A DNA stretch of 64,000 nt, from positions 4,909 to 68,908 of the forward strand of contig JBMFIQ010000011.1 of the NCBI GenBank assembly GCA_049976245.1, in the 5' to 3' direction. Positions 26,772 through 35,538 of this stretch are shown here, piece by piece (the stretch's first letter is position 1; every line of letters begins with the position of its first letter). The stretch is from Microbacter sp049976245. GTDB taxonomy: Bacteria; Bacteroidota; Bacteroidia; Bacteroidales; Paludibacteraceae. The position numbers and the translations under genes are program-made. The notes beneath the pieces were generated by a model. It made no database searches. It was not told where the DNA came from and saw nothing but the letters and a program-made list of their open reading frames with translations.

Positions 26772-27005
26772 AATCTTATCGTTTAGTAATTTTTCATTCA
26801 TGAAAACATGTTGATGGTCATCATTATTGAAAACAGCCACAACATCCATCTTTGGTCGAGAACAGAACCGCGAAACAGTTTCAAGTAAAACCGGAAACGG
26901 GGATCAACAAAAGATTGGATATGTCGTATGCTTAAAATGGGATAAAAATCCCTATAAAATTAAGAATAAGATCTATGCAGAATGATCAAAGGCATTCTCT
27001 GTGAT

Positions 27006-28796
27006 TTACGGCTTGATGAACTTCGTTGTTTTTCGTTCATTTGCGAACAACATCGCCGTGTTGATTAAAGCTAAATGAGAGTAAGCTTGAGGAAAATTTC
27101 CCAACAAACGTTTGGTCTTAAAATCGATGTCTTCGCTATACAATCCGACATGATTGGCACAACGAAGCAATTTTTGAAAAATGGTTTCGGCTTCTTCCTT
27201 TCTGCCAATGCGAGCCAACGCCTGAATCAACCAAAAGGTGCCAATCGTAAAAGAAGATGAAGGAAGTCCAAAGTCATCATGATTGATGTAACGATACATC
27301 AAATCATCACGATAAAGCGCTTTTTGACACGCCAATACCGTGTTTACATACTTTGGATCGTTGACATCAATAAATCCGTATTCGGCCATGAGCAGCAATG
27401 ATGCATCGAGGCTTTCGTTGTCATAAGTTTGAGTAAACGTTTGAAGATGTTCTTTCCATCCATTTGACAAGACATCCGATTTGATGCTGTCGGCAATGCG
27501 ACTCCACGCCTTCACGTAATAGGATTTATTGAGCAATTCGGCAATTTTGACGGCTCTGTCCATGGCTACCCAGCACATGATTTTGGAAAAGACAAAATGT
27601 TTTTCTTCATTTCGTATTTCCCAAATGCCCTGATCAGGTTTTTCCCAAACCGCCACAACGGTTCGGATAATGTTGCGGACAATTTCCCACATTTCCTCAA
27701 TTTCGTCCAACATGCCCGGGAAATAATTGTAATACTGATAGATCACATTGAGCAAATATCCAAAGACATCGTTTTGACGTTGAGCAAAAGCATTGTTGCC
27801 GATGCGCACCGGTTTAGAGTTTTCGTACCCGTCGAGATGGGACAAACTCACCTCCTTCAAATCGCGTTCGCCGCGAATCCCGTACATAATTTGGAAAGTA
27901 TCGTGTTTTGAATGCAAAATGCCTTTGATATAACCCATAAAACGCCTTGCCGCCTGATGATGACCCATTGACAACAAAGTATCAATGGACATGGAAGCAT
28001 CGCGAAGCCAACAAAAACGATAATCCCAGTTGCGTACTTCGCCGATGGTTTCAGGTAAACTGGTCGTTACGGCAGCCAACACGGCTCCCGTGGATTGAAA
28101 CGACAACATCTTTAATACCAGGATGCTGCGTGTCATCTCTTCACTGTATTTATCAAATTTCTTTGATCGATTCGCAAGATTTAACCAATAGACTTTGGTG
28201 CGTTGAAATTCCATGTAAACACGTTCCAAATCAATCGGAATGATTTTCTGATTGTAAGAAAGCAACAAAAAATGATGATGCTTCAATTCAATTTCTTTTC
28301 TTTCAATGATGGATTCCAACTGAAAATCGGAATAGAGATATACACAATCGGTGGGATTCACTTTGGAGTAACTTCGTATGTAATCGTCTTCAACAACATG
28401 CGCCACTTCTTCGGCTCCATAATTTAAAACCGGCCGATAGGATATTTTGAATGAAGGATTACCCGACGAATAACGGATGTAACGATAAATTTCGGGAGGC
28501 GTAAAATACTCCTGTTCCGTCTTGTAACGAGGCATAAAATCAATGACGCTAAAACTTCCCTTTGGCGATTTAAATTTGGTAACCACCACGTTGGTATGAT
28601 ACATATAGCTTTGAGAAACAACATATGAATCATCCACTTCAATGCTGAAATGACCGCCTTTCTTCGTGTCGAGAAGGGCTGCAAAAACGGAAGGCGAATC
28701 AAAATCAGGAAGGCAACACCAGTCGATGCTGCCGGTTTTCGAAACCAGCGCCGCACTTCGACAATTCCCAATAACAGCGTAATCTAAATTATTCAT
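27006..28796 (-). CDS. Glycoside hydrolase family 15 protein (glucoamylase/trehalase-like)
   Basis: GH15 enzymes are inverting exo-acting alpha-glucosidases; some bacterial members hydrolyse trehalose. The 596-residue product has an N-terminal beta-sandwich beginning LDYAVIGNCRSAALVSKTGS. The (alpha/alpha)6 barrel carries the signature RNWDYRFCWLRDAS near residue 260 and a probable general-acid block GIWEIRNEEKHFVFS near 400. There is no signal peptide, so it acts in the cytoplasm. Its place upstream of the trehalose synthase/phosphatase suggests turnover of trehalose or a storage glucan, not part of the secreted PUL. Confidence 0.92.
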   Translation of the reverse strand: MNNLDYAVIGNCRSAALVSKTGSIDWCCLPDFDSPSVFAALLDTKKGGHFSIEVDDSYVVSQSYMYHTNVVVTKFKSPKGSFSVIDFMPRYKTEQEYFTPPEIYRYIRYSSGNPSFKISYRPVLNYGAEEVAHVVEDDYIRSYSKVNPTDCVYLYSDFQLESIIERKEIELKHHHFLLLSYNQKIIPIDLERVYMEFQRTKVYWLNLANRSKKFDKYSEEMTRSILVLKMLSFQSTGAVLAAVTTSLPETIGEVRNWDYRFCWLRDASMSIDTLLSMGHHQAARRFMGYIKGILHSKHDTFQIMYGIRGERDLKEVSLSHLDGYENSKPVRIGNNAFAQRQNDVFGYLLNVIYQYYNYFPGMLDEIEEMWEIVRNIIRTVVAVWEKPDQGIWEIRNEEKHFVFSKIMCWVAMDRAVKIAELLNKSYYVKAWSRIADSIKSDVLSNGWKEHLQTFTQTYDNESLDASLLLMAEYGFIDVNDPKYVNTVLACQKALYRDDLMYRYINHDDFGLPSSSFTIGTFWLIQALARIGRKEEAETIFQKLLRCANHVGLYSEDIDFKTKRLLGNFPQAYSHLALINTAMLFANERKTTKFIKP

Positions 28797-29255
28797 CGTC
28801 CTTGTAAACTACTAAACCATTCAAACAGTGATTGCTACTTGTGCAAACTTGAATGATTGAGCTAATTTAGGAAAATTGGCTTATAATTGTCGTTTTCATT
28901 AACATATTAAAGGATGATTTAGCTAATAACAACATTCCGATTTGCAAAAGAGGAAAAGAAAACCCGGAAATATATTTTTTGATGGAGTACAGAACAATAA
29001 AACAACACCAACTTTATCCAAAGGTTTGAGATCAACAAACAGCTTTCGATGAACAAAACCGATCAAGGTGTTTCGGGTTCAGTCAACAACGGTTCAACAC
29101 GAACTTGACCAAAACAAAGAAAACGATTAGAAGCATCCTATGCTCATCGTTTTCTTTGTGTCAACGCATTGTTCAAGATAAGGATCAATGTCGCTGCAAT
29201 GCTGAAAAAAAAAAATCAACCGCTCTTCATGGCCATGAACCATGCATTAATTGTT
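28797..29255. other. Intergenic region between the GH15 gene and the end of the PUL
   Basis: This 459-bp gap contains a nested hairpin (29115-29158) and otherwise AT-rich sequence with no credible reading frame. No TAnnTTTG element for the GH15 gene was found. Confidence 0.5.
29115..29158 (-). terminator. Nested hairpin ending the PUL transcript
   Basis: CAAAGAAAACGAT and its exact complement make a 13-bp outer stem. Inside, AGCAT/ATGCT makes a second stem around CCT. On the minus strand it is followed by TTTTGG. It sits about 100 bp beyond the GH5 stop and is the likely end of the PUL mRNA. Confidence 0.75.
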
Positions 29256-30503
29256 TCATGGATGCATCCCCAATGCTTCGATATAACCTTTATTGACGGA
29301 ACAATGAGAAAATTCGATGTTTTCAAGCAGCTGATTCAAAGCGACTTTAACGCTATCCTGTGAGGGTCTGTTTTTGCGAATGTCGGCAAATGACGAACGA
29401 TCCTTTTCGGTAAAAGCAATGACGGCATCCCATCCGTTTGGTTTTGCAAAAGAAACCATACATCGCGTATTTTCCATTTTTTTGTATGGCCAGAAGGTCC
29501 AGCCCATGTTGTTTCGATTCAACAAACGACGAAATCCGGCAATCCAGGCATCGGTATTTTCGCCCGTTTCGCCCATGTAAAGCGGCAAATTGACTTTGGA
29601 ACGAAAATCCAGAAAGTCCTGAATGCTTTGTTGCAACGTGTCGCAGCCATAACGATGACAGGTGTACATCATTTTGCTGTCGAATTTCGGATCGTTGAAC
29701 ACCGTGAAGTTACCATCCCATTGTGCACCGCCAAGCAACACAATATGGTTTTTGTCCACCTGACGAATGGAAGCAACCACACGTTTGTAGAGCGGTTCCA
29801 ACTGTCTGTTGAGCATGGCAAGATCGGAAAAATAAGGAGCAATAGGCTCATTGAGTAAATCGTATCCTAACACCGTGGAATTATTGGCATAATGACGTGC
29901 AATTTTCTTCCAGATAGTGCAAAATTGTTGCTGAGCGGCCTCGTTCACCATCAACCAAGGATAGCCGTAACTGTCGTCGATGTTATCGCCCGTTTGACCA
30001 CCCGGAGCGTCGTGCATGTCAAGAATCACGTACAAACCTTCGGCATGGCACCAGGAAATAACGCGGTCAAGCAACTCAAACCCACGTTGCGGATTGTTGC
30101 TTCCCATGTAATCTTCGTAGGTAAAGAGTTTATAATGAAACGGAATCCGAACCGTATTCATGCCGGTTTGACGAATAAAATGAATGTCTTCACGTGTAAT
30201 GTAGCGATCCTGAAACTGTTGCCAAAAATGATTGACAAATTCCGGTCCGACCATTTCCTTGAACGCTTCGTCGATGGTACGAAAACAATTGGTTTTATCA
30301 AACAGAAACATGTATCCCTCAGGGTTCAACCAGTTACCCAAATTAATCCCTTGAATCAAGAAAGGCTTCCCGTTAGGAGCAATCAGATTTTGTTTATCAA
30401 TGCGGAAAAACGAAGAAGCAGTGGCCGATGTTTTTTGTGCAGAAACAGAAACAACACTCAATAAAAAGAACCACGCTAAAACGAAATGTTTTAATGCTTT
30501 CAT
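29256..30503 (-). CDS. Secreted glycoside hydrolase family 5 enzyme
   Basis: This retaining (beta/alpha)8 glycosidase has 415 residues. A signal peptide covers about residues 1-22 (MKALKHFVLAWFFLLSVVSV, then SAQ). The catalytic domain starts near 35 and has DMHDAPGGQTGDN near 162-174, the acid/base E219 in LLNEPIAPYF and the nucleophile E312 in YMGETGEN. The DAPGG loop recalls exo-beta-1,3-glucanase-type GH5 members. It is the last gene of the PUL and fits a role in trimming beta-glucan oligosaccharides. The ATG at 30503 is chosen. A longer in-frame reading to 30593 runs through the repeat element in front of the gene. Confidence 0.92.
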   Translation of the reverse strand: MKALKHFVLAWFFLLSVVSVSAQKTSATASSFFRIDKQNLIAPNGKPFLIQGINLGNWLNPEGYMFLFDKTNCFRTIDEAFKEMVGPEFVNHFWQQFQDRYITREDIHFIRQTGMNTVRIPFHYKLFTYEDYMGSNNPQRGFELLDRVISWCHAEGLYVILDMHDAPGGQTGDNIDDSYGYPWLMVNEAAQQQFCTIWKKIARHYANNSTVLGYDLLNEPIAPYFSDLAMLNRQLEPLYKRVVASIRQVDKNHIVLLGGAQWDGNFTVFNDPKFDSKMMYTCHRYGCDTLQQSIQDFLDFRSKVNLPLYMGETGENTDAWIAGFRRLLNRNNMGWTFWPYKKMENTRCMVSFAKPNGWDAVIAFTEKDRSSFADIRKNRPSQDSVKVALNQLLENIEFSHCSVNKGYIEALGMHP

Positions 30504-30535
30504 ACGCCTATTTTTATTTTTAACGCTAAGTATGT

Positions 30536-30592
30536 ATGAAACTCGCCAAATAGTCATATGCTTGAGCATAAGCTCTTTTATGGCTCGTTTCA
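30536..30592 (-). repeat. Dispersed inverted-repeat leader element, copy 1 (before GH5)
   Basis: In the direction of GH5 transcription it reads TGAAACGAGCCAT ... GGCGAGTTTCAT. The arms pair at 10 of 12 positions with a central GA/GA mismatch pair. The inner hairpin is ATGCT-CA-AGCAT. The similarity to copies 2 and 3 continues through an A-rich leader up to the start codon at 30503 (CGTATGAAA). Confidence 0.8.
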
Positions 30593-30687
30593 AAAGAAAA
30601 TCATTTGTAATAAAAAAGAAGAAGCATAAACGCTACCTCGAACATTCGGAATGCAATTTTCATTTGAAATGGCGCAAACAACTTCCA

Positions 30688-30723
30688 TCAGGAAAGGATT
30701 TGGGACATCCAATCCTTTCCTGA
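30688..30723 (-). terminator. Strong hairpin between GH16 and GH5
   Basis: TCAGGAAAGGATT and its exact complement form a 13-bp stem with a 10-nt loop, 23 bp behind the GH16 stop. There is no long T-tract on the minus strand, so partial termination or transcript processing is as likely as full termination. Confidence 0.65.
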
Positions 30724-30746
30724 AAGAAAGTCAACTTGTACCTCAA

Positions 30747-32042
30747 TCAAAATGAATAAACCCTCACGTAGTCAATGGAATAATATTGTGGAAAAATGGA
30801 GTCATCCACGCCTTGTACTCCACCCCAGTTACCGCCAATGGCCAAATTGAGAATAATGAAACAAGGATTGTCAAAAGGCCAAGTGGAAGCATTTTTTGTT
30901 GCCGGATTATACGTGTAATAAATATTACTCGGATCATCAATGTAAAATCGAATGGCCACCGGAGTCCAGATTACGCCATAAATGTGATACTGAGACGAAC
31001 ACGAACTGACCATTTTGGTACCGGTATTCACTGTATTGCCATAACTGGAAGGGGTATGAATCGATCCGTGAATATTTCCGGGATCATAGCCAACTTCTTC
31101 CATAATATCCACCTCGCCGCATCCCGGCCATCCAATGGAGCCGAAATCGCTTCCCAACATCCAAAAAGCCGGCCATGTTCCTTTTCCAACCGGCAATTTT
31201 GCGCTCACTTCAATGCGACCATAAGTCATAGACTCTTTGCCGGCTGTATTGATACGGCATGAAGTATAGCTACCGACAGTCTGACCAGGTCCTACTAATT
31301 TGGCGATGATGTACAAAATACCATTGCTGATGGAGTCGTTTGAATTGGTGTAATTTTCCAGCTCGTTATTGCCCCAGCCTGATTGTCCCAAATCAAAATT
31401 CCATTTGGTCATATCGAGCGTAGTACCGTTGAATTCATCACTCCAAGTCAAGTTCGACGGTATATTGGAAGGATTGTAATCCACACGTACCGGAACCTTA
31501 TCGGAAGTTGCCGAACCGTTGCCATTGCTTGCTACAACCTGCACGGTGTCAATGCCCACATTGCTGAAGGTATAAGAGAATGTTAAATTGGCGGTAGTGC
31601 CCACCTGTTTCCCATTAACATACCAGGTGTATTGAGTGGCATTGACCGACGAAGCCTGAATGAAAAACGGAATGCCCGCAACCGGAGGATTACCTCCCGT
31701 GCTAATCGAAGGTTTAGTGGGAAGACTTGGGGCCACCGTAACATTGTATGGATCAGAAACAACCGTGGATTTTCCGTCAGAAACCGTGACTGTCACTTTA
31801 AATGTTCCCGCATTTTTCCAGGTGATCATCACCGGATTGGTGCTCCCCACTATGGAATCGTTCACTTTCCACGACAACGTGTTTTGAGTTGTCGGGATGC
31901 TGTAAGTGCTCACATCTCCCTGGTTCACTTGTGCCGGTCCTGAAATCACCGGTTTTGGCAACACATTGGGCGTTGTTCCTGTTGAACATTGCACAAAGGC
32001 CAACAAAGAGATTAAAAAAACAAAATGCTTCAAAGCTTTCAT
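30747..32042 (-). CDS. Lipoprotein endo-beta-1,3-glucanase-like GH16 enzyme with two PKD-like domains
   Basis: GH16 laminarinases cleave internal beta-1,3-linkages. The 431-residue lipoprotein has a signal peptide with lipobox FVQC (cysteine 19), two PKD-like immunoglobulin-fold domains (about 30-103 and 108-187) and a GH16 domain from about 195 to the end. The catalytic motif GEVDIMEE gives nucleophile E310, D312 and acid/base E315. WPAFWMLGSDF and GGNWGG segments agree with the laminarinase-like subgroup. Lipidation implies display on the cell surface next to SusC/D. The first eight residues (MKALKHFV) are identical to those of GH5. Confidence 0.94.
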   Translation of the reverse strand: MKALKHFVFLISLLAFVQCSTGTTPNVLPKPVISGPAQVNQGDVSTYSIPTTQNTLSWKVNDSIVGSTNPVMITWKNAGTFKVTVTVSDGKSTVVSDPYNVTVAPSLPTKPSISTGGNPPVAGIPFFIQASSVNATQYTWYVNGKQVGTTANLTFSYTFSNVGIDTVQVVASNGNGSATSDKVPVRVDYNPSNIPSNLTWSDEFNGTTLDMTKWNFDLGQSGWGNNELENYTNSNDSISNGILYIIAKLVGPGQTVGSYTSCRINTAGKESMTYGRIEVSAKLPVGKGTWPAFWMLGSDFGSIGWPGCGEVDIMEEVGYDPGNIHGSIHTPSSYGNTVNTGTKMVSSCSSQYHIYGVIWTPVAIRFYIDDPSNIYYTYNPATKNASTWPFDNPCFIILNLAIGGNWGGVQGVDDSIFPQYYSIDYVRVYSF

Positions 32043-32073
32043 ACGTTTATTTTTATTTTAACACTAAGGATAC

Positions 32074-32131
32074 ATGAAACTCACCCAACAGTCATACGCT
32101 TGAGCATAAGCTGTTTTTATGGCTTGTTTCA
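32074..32131 (-). repeat. Dispersed inverted-repeat leader element, copy 2 (before GH16)
   Basis: In gene orientation: TGAAACAAGCCAT ... GGGTGAGTTTCAT, inner hairpin ATGCT/AGCGT. It is closely similar to copy 1 over the whole element and over the leader to the GH16 ATG at 32042. Confidence 0.8.
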
Positions 32132-32199
32132 CATTGAATTTTAAATAATCTTACAACTACAGGTTAATCAATGAATGATCATTTCCTTCCTTTTGATGA

Positions 32200-32207
32200 C
32201 AAAGATA
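32200..32207 (-). promoter_or_regulatory. Possible internal promoter of the PUL, before GH16
   Basis: The minus strand reads TATCTTTG (TAnnTTTG) in the GH30-GH16 gap. It would place repeat copy 2 in a 5' leader of about 150 nt. No clear -33 box. Confidence 0.4.
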
Positions 32208-32238
32208 CGCCATCAGATTCATCTTTAGACCATTTATG

Positions 32239-33687
32239 TCATTTAATGACAATGGTTGAAATGGAATGCGGCAAACTCTCGGTGAGAGCAACTTTTCCGC
32301 TAACCCAAAGATGATATTTCATTTTTGCATCGGTCGGATTCATCACAATGACAGCAATGGAACCATCTTTGTTAACAAATGCCGTAGTCAAAAGATTGCT
32401 GCTGCTGGGTGAACTGACAATTCGTTTGGCTCCCGGGCGGACAAATTTCGAAAACTGACCAATGTAGTAATAAATGTTGGTGAAAATCAGTTTGCCGGTT
32501 TGCGTATCGCCAATGATGGGAGCAAAACAATAATTTCCGACATGATTTGGGCCGCCATGTTCGTCAAGCAACACATTCCAGTCAGTCCAGCCTACGGTGC
32601 CGGCATTGAAATCGTGAATCATGGAACGTCCGTATTTTTCGCCAAGATTCCAATCGTTCACCTGATCAATGTTAAAATGATCCACACATCCTTCGGTAAA
32701 CAGCAGATTGGTGTTTGGAAATGCCTCGTGCACCAAACGTTCGTTATTAAACATCATTTCACCGCCCGACCAGGACTCATACCAATGATAGCCGATTCCC
32801 CAAACATATTTGGCAGCAGCGGGATCTTCCAAAACCACACTGGCACGATAGTAAAGCAAATCACGATTATGATCCCAGGCAATGATTTTTTTACTGCCCA
32901 GCCCGTTGCGTGCCAAGGTAGGTCCAAGATAATTCTTGATGAAATCGCGTTCTTCCTGAGCCGAATAAATGCAAGATTCCCAGATTTGAACAGCCAACGG
33001 TTCATTTTGAACGGTCATTCCCCAAATTGGAATACCTTGAGCCTGATAAGCCTTGATAAATTTGACAAAATAATTAGCCCATGCCTGACGATATTGAGGC
33101 AGCAGGTGGCCTCCGTGCAGCATGTCATCATTGCTCTTCATCCAAGCCGGAGGACTCCAGGGGCTGGCAAAAAGCGTGAGATGACCGCCAGCGGCAGCCA
33201 TGGCTTTTTTGATGAACGGGATTCGGTATTTCTCATCATGCGCCACACTGAAGGTTTTCAGTTGTGTGTCATGATCGGCCACGTATGTGTAACTGCCACT
33301 GGAAAAATCGCAACTGTTGATGTTGGTTCTTCCCAAAGTATATCCAATCCCTTTTTGAGGATCATAATAAGCCGTCAGCAAGGCTTCCTGCGATTTTTCG
33401 GGCAGTTTGGCAAACGTTTCAGCCGAAGCATCGGTCAAAGCGCCTCCGATGCCCAACATTGTTTGAAAGGATTTCGACGGATCGACGAAGATCCAGGTTC
33501 CTTCGTTCACTGCCTGCGCACTTGGTTCCAAATGTAACGAGCCCGTGGGGGACAATCGCAATGGAGTATCTTTTGCGGTAGTAAACACTTCACAATTCAT
33601 CAAAGCATTTGAATGTTGTCCCCATGATGTTGTGGCTGAGAACAACAGAGGAACGGCTAACAATTTAATCATCAATTTTATGTTCAT
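32239..33687 (-). CDS. Secreted glycoside hydrolase family 30 enzyme (first)
   Basis: GH30 retaining enzymes include beta-1,6-glucanases and glucosylceramidases. The 482-residue product has a signal peptide (cleavage near residue 23), a (beta/alpha)8 barrel with acid/base E229 in VQNEPLA and nucleophile E332 in LLFTEGCVD, and the C-terminal beta-sandwich typical of GH30 (about 400-482). With GH3 and GH16 neighbours a beta-1,6-glucanase role is the best inference. Its ATG at 33687 overlaps the stop codon of a 19-codon leader ORF (ATGA), suggesting translational coupling. It is clearly a paralogue of the next GH30, but too divergent to be a recent duplicate. Confidence 0.92.
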   Translation of the reverse strand: MNIKLMIKLLAVPLLFSATTSWGQHSNALMNCEVFTTAKDTPLRLSPTGSLHLEPSAQAVNEGTWIFVDPSKSFQTMLGIGGALTDASAETFAKLPEKSQEALLTAYYDPQKGIGYTLGRTNINSCDFSSGSYTYVADHDTQLKTFSVAHDEKYRIPFIKKAMAAAGGHLTLFASPWSPPAWMKSNDDMLHGGHLLPQYRQAWANYFVKFIKAYQAQGIPIWGMTVQNEPLAVQIWESCIYSAQEERDFIKNYLGPTLARNGLGSKKIIAWDHNRDLLYYRASVVLEDPAAAKYVWGIGYHWYESWSGGEMMFNNERLVHEAFPNTNLLFTEGCVDHFNIDQVNDWNLGEKYGRSMIHDFNAGTVGWTDWNVLLDEHGGPNHVGNYCFAPIIGDTQTGKLIFTNIYYYIGQFSKFVRPGAKRIVSSPSSSNLLTTAFVNKDGSIAVIVMNPTDAKMKYHLWVSGKVALTESLPHSISTIVIK

Positions 33688-33743
33688 AAGAAACTGTTTT
33701 TATAAAGATAGATGAGATTCGTTTGTTGTTTTGACGTTTTCAT
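33684..33743 (-). CDS. 19-codon leader ORF overlapping the GH30 start
   Basis: The minus strand encodes MKTSKQQTNLIYLYKNSFL and stops at TGA, which shares bases with the GH30 ATG. Its start lies in the same CGTATGAAA context, with the same A-rich leader, that gives the true starts of GH5 and GH16. It is either a translated coupling peptide or a decayed copy of the duplicated leader and signal-peptide start. No function is known. Confidence 0.4.
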   Translation of the reverse strand: MKTSKQQTNLIYLYKNSFL

Positions 33744-33775
33744 ACGTCTATTTTTATTTTTAACGCCAAGGATGT

Positions 33776-33837
33776 ATGGAACTCGCACCTACACATTGCC
33801 TTGTGTGCCAAAGTTTATTTGTATCATGCTCGTTTCA
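33776..33837 (-). repeat. Dispersed inverted-repeat leader element, copy 3 (before leader ORF and GH30)
   Basis: In gene orientation: TGAAACGAGCATGA ... GTGCGAGTTCCAT, inner stem ACACA/TGTGT. It begins directly after the stop codon of the upstream GH30 gene. Its inner part resembles copy 5 more than copies 1 and 2. Confidence 0.75.
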
Positions 33838-35304
33838 TTACCAAATAAAAGTTCCGACAGCCCCCGACTGCAACGTCGGAGTAACCATTTTTCCGTTGAA
33901 GCGAATATTAAAAGTGGTAGCTGACAAACCGGTGTTGAGCACGATAAGCACTTTGTTTCCGGCAGGCGTTTTAAAAGCCACGTTGGGTAAGTTGTCGGGC
34001 ACGGTAGAGGCAATACGCACCGAACCCGGACGAACAAACTTGGCAGCATGAGCAATGATGTAATAACTCACATTTCTCGTTACGGAAGTGCCAATGGTCA
34101 AAGCACCGAGACAGGTTGAACATCCACCGTTGGTATGCAACGACTGATTAGGATCGGAAGCCAAATTCCATTCCAGCACATTTTTACTCCAATTACGGAT
34201 GGCTCCGATAATTAAATTCTGAACGTGCCAGTCGAGATCCTGATGAAAACTGCCGTTAGAAAACGTAGCCTGTTCGGTAAAATAAAGATTTTTGTTCGGA
34301 AACATAGAGTGTACTGAGGACATGGTATTGATGTTGCCCGCATACAAATGGAAAGCTGAGCCGTCAATGTAAGGATAAGCCTGTGGATCACTCAAAATAG
34401 CCGTCGCATACTCCGGATGATCGAGGTTGTGATCGTAAATAATGATTTTTGTATTCAGATGATTGGCCTGAAACTGTGGCCCTAAATAATTCTTCACAAA
34501 TGCATCTTCTTCGTTCGACTGCATCAACATGGCCGGATTGTTGTAGGCATTGAGCGGTTCATTTTGAGGCGTAATGGCCGTGATATTAATTCCCGCAGCC
34601 TGCATGGCCTGAATGTATTTTACAAAATAACGCGCATAAACATTATAATATTCCGGTTTTAGACTTCCTCCCACAAAACTTCCGTTGGTTTTCATCCACG
34701 TCGGAGCGGTCCAAGGAGTGGCAATAATTTTGATAGATGGATTGAGTGCAATAATTTTTTGAAGGATGGGAATTAAATCGGTTCTTTCCTGGTCAATACT
34801 GAAATATTGAAGAGTTGTGTCGGTTTTACCCGGTAAAACCTCATCGTAGGTAAAGGGTGCGGCACTTAAATCGGATGCTCCAAGACTAAGTCGCAGGTAA
34901 CTCACTCCAATGTGCGTTGAATCGGTCAGGAATAAATCTCTCAACAAGGCATCTTTCTGGGTTTCGGGCAAGCTGTTGATGAGCATGGCACTTACGCCGG
35001 TCAGCGCATAACCAAAGCCATCAATGTTTTGATAGATTTGAGTAGTATCAACGTCAATAACGGGATAGCCGTTAGGTGACGCCGAAAAATTAAGTGAGGT
35101 GGTTTTCTGTTGTTGAAACAGCACGGTTTTGTCTGCATTTGTCAACCAAAAAGCCACATCGCTGCTTACGGAAGTTTTGATGGAGTCACTGGCATTAGGA
35201 GTCAACTCATCCATGTGACTGTTGTTTTTACAACCAGCCACTAAATTAATGGAGATCATAGCCAATAACACCATAAAAACTTGTTTTAGACCATTGTTCT
35301 TCAT
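33838..35304 (-). CDS. Lipoprotein glycoside hydrolase family 30 enzyme (second)
   Basis: The 488-residue product starts at the ATG 35304 (MKNNGLKQVFMVLLAMISIN) and has a lipobox ending VAGC at cysteine 25. A longer in-frame reading to 35352 lacks signal-peptide logic and overlaps the preceding hairpin. A linker of about 50 residues precedes the GH30 barrel. Acid/base E249 lies in ITPQNEPLNAY and nucleophile E344 in LYFTEQATF; a C-terminal beta-sandwich closes the protein. Surface anchoring, unlike the secreted first GH30, suggests it attacks the intact polysaccharide first. Beta-1,6-glucan is the probable substrate. Confidence 0.92.
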   Translation of the reverse strand: MKNNGLKQVFMVLLAMISINLVAGCKNNSHMDELTPNASDSIKTSVSSDVAFWLTNADKTVLFQQQKTTSLNFSASPNGYPVIDVDTTQIYQNIDGFGYALTGVSAMLINSLPETQKDALLRDLFLTDSTHIGVSYLRLSLGASDLSAAPFTYDEVLPGKTDTTLQYFSIDQERTDLIPILQKIIALNPSIKIIATPWTAPTWMKTNGSFVGGSLKPEYYNVYARYFVKYIQAMQAAGINITAITPQNEPLNAYNNPAMLMQSNEEDAFVKNYLGPQFQANHLNTKIIIYDHNLDHPEYATAILSDPQAYPYIDGSAFHLYAGNINTMSSVHSMFPNKNLYFTEQATFSNGSFHQDLDWHVQNLIIGAIRNWSKNVLEWNLASDPNQSLHTNGGCSTCLGALTIGTSVTRNVSYYIIAHAAKFVRPGSVRIASTVPDNLPNVAFKTPAGNKVLIVLNTGLSATTFNIRFNGKMVTPTLQSGAVGTFIW

Positions 35305-35357
35305 GATTTTTTCTTTTGATTTCACGCAAAGAGAGCAATTGAATTTTTTCAATGAAA

Positions 35358-35388
35358 AGCATCCGAAGTCGCCAAGACTCCGGATGCT
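35358..35388 (-). terminator. Hairpin in front of the second GH30 gene
   Basis: AGCATCCG and CGGATGCT pair perfectly and AGTC/GACT extends the stem around one mismatch; the minus strand continues TTTTCATTG. It looks like a terminator or attenuator that would lower GH expression relative to SusC/D/E. Confidence 0.75.
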
Positions 35389-35478
35389 CTAAAACTACAT
35401 AAATCAACTAATACCTACCCGACATGTTGTTTTGGGTATCAAAACATTAAGGATCACATAAAAGTTCAAGGGAAAATA

Positions 35479-35513
35479 AACAAGGAGCGTCACATGGATC
35501 ATCTCCTTGTTTG
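35479..35513 (-). terminator. Hairpin behind the surface glycan-binding protein gene
   Basis: AAACAAGGAG and CTCCTTGTTT form a perfect 10-bp stem, followed on the minus strand by ATTTTCCC. It sits 25 bp behind the stop codon. Together with the hairpin at 35358 it makes a tandem termination region. Confidence 0.75.
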
Positions 35514-35538
35514 TAAAACACATCATGCAAACTCCCTA

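Noticed and set aside
32500..33537. 345-codon open frame on the + strand
   Set aside because: It is antisense to the GH30 gene, whose catalytic motifs are intact. The frame shows no domain or codon logic of its own.
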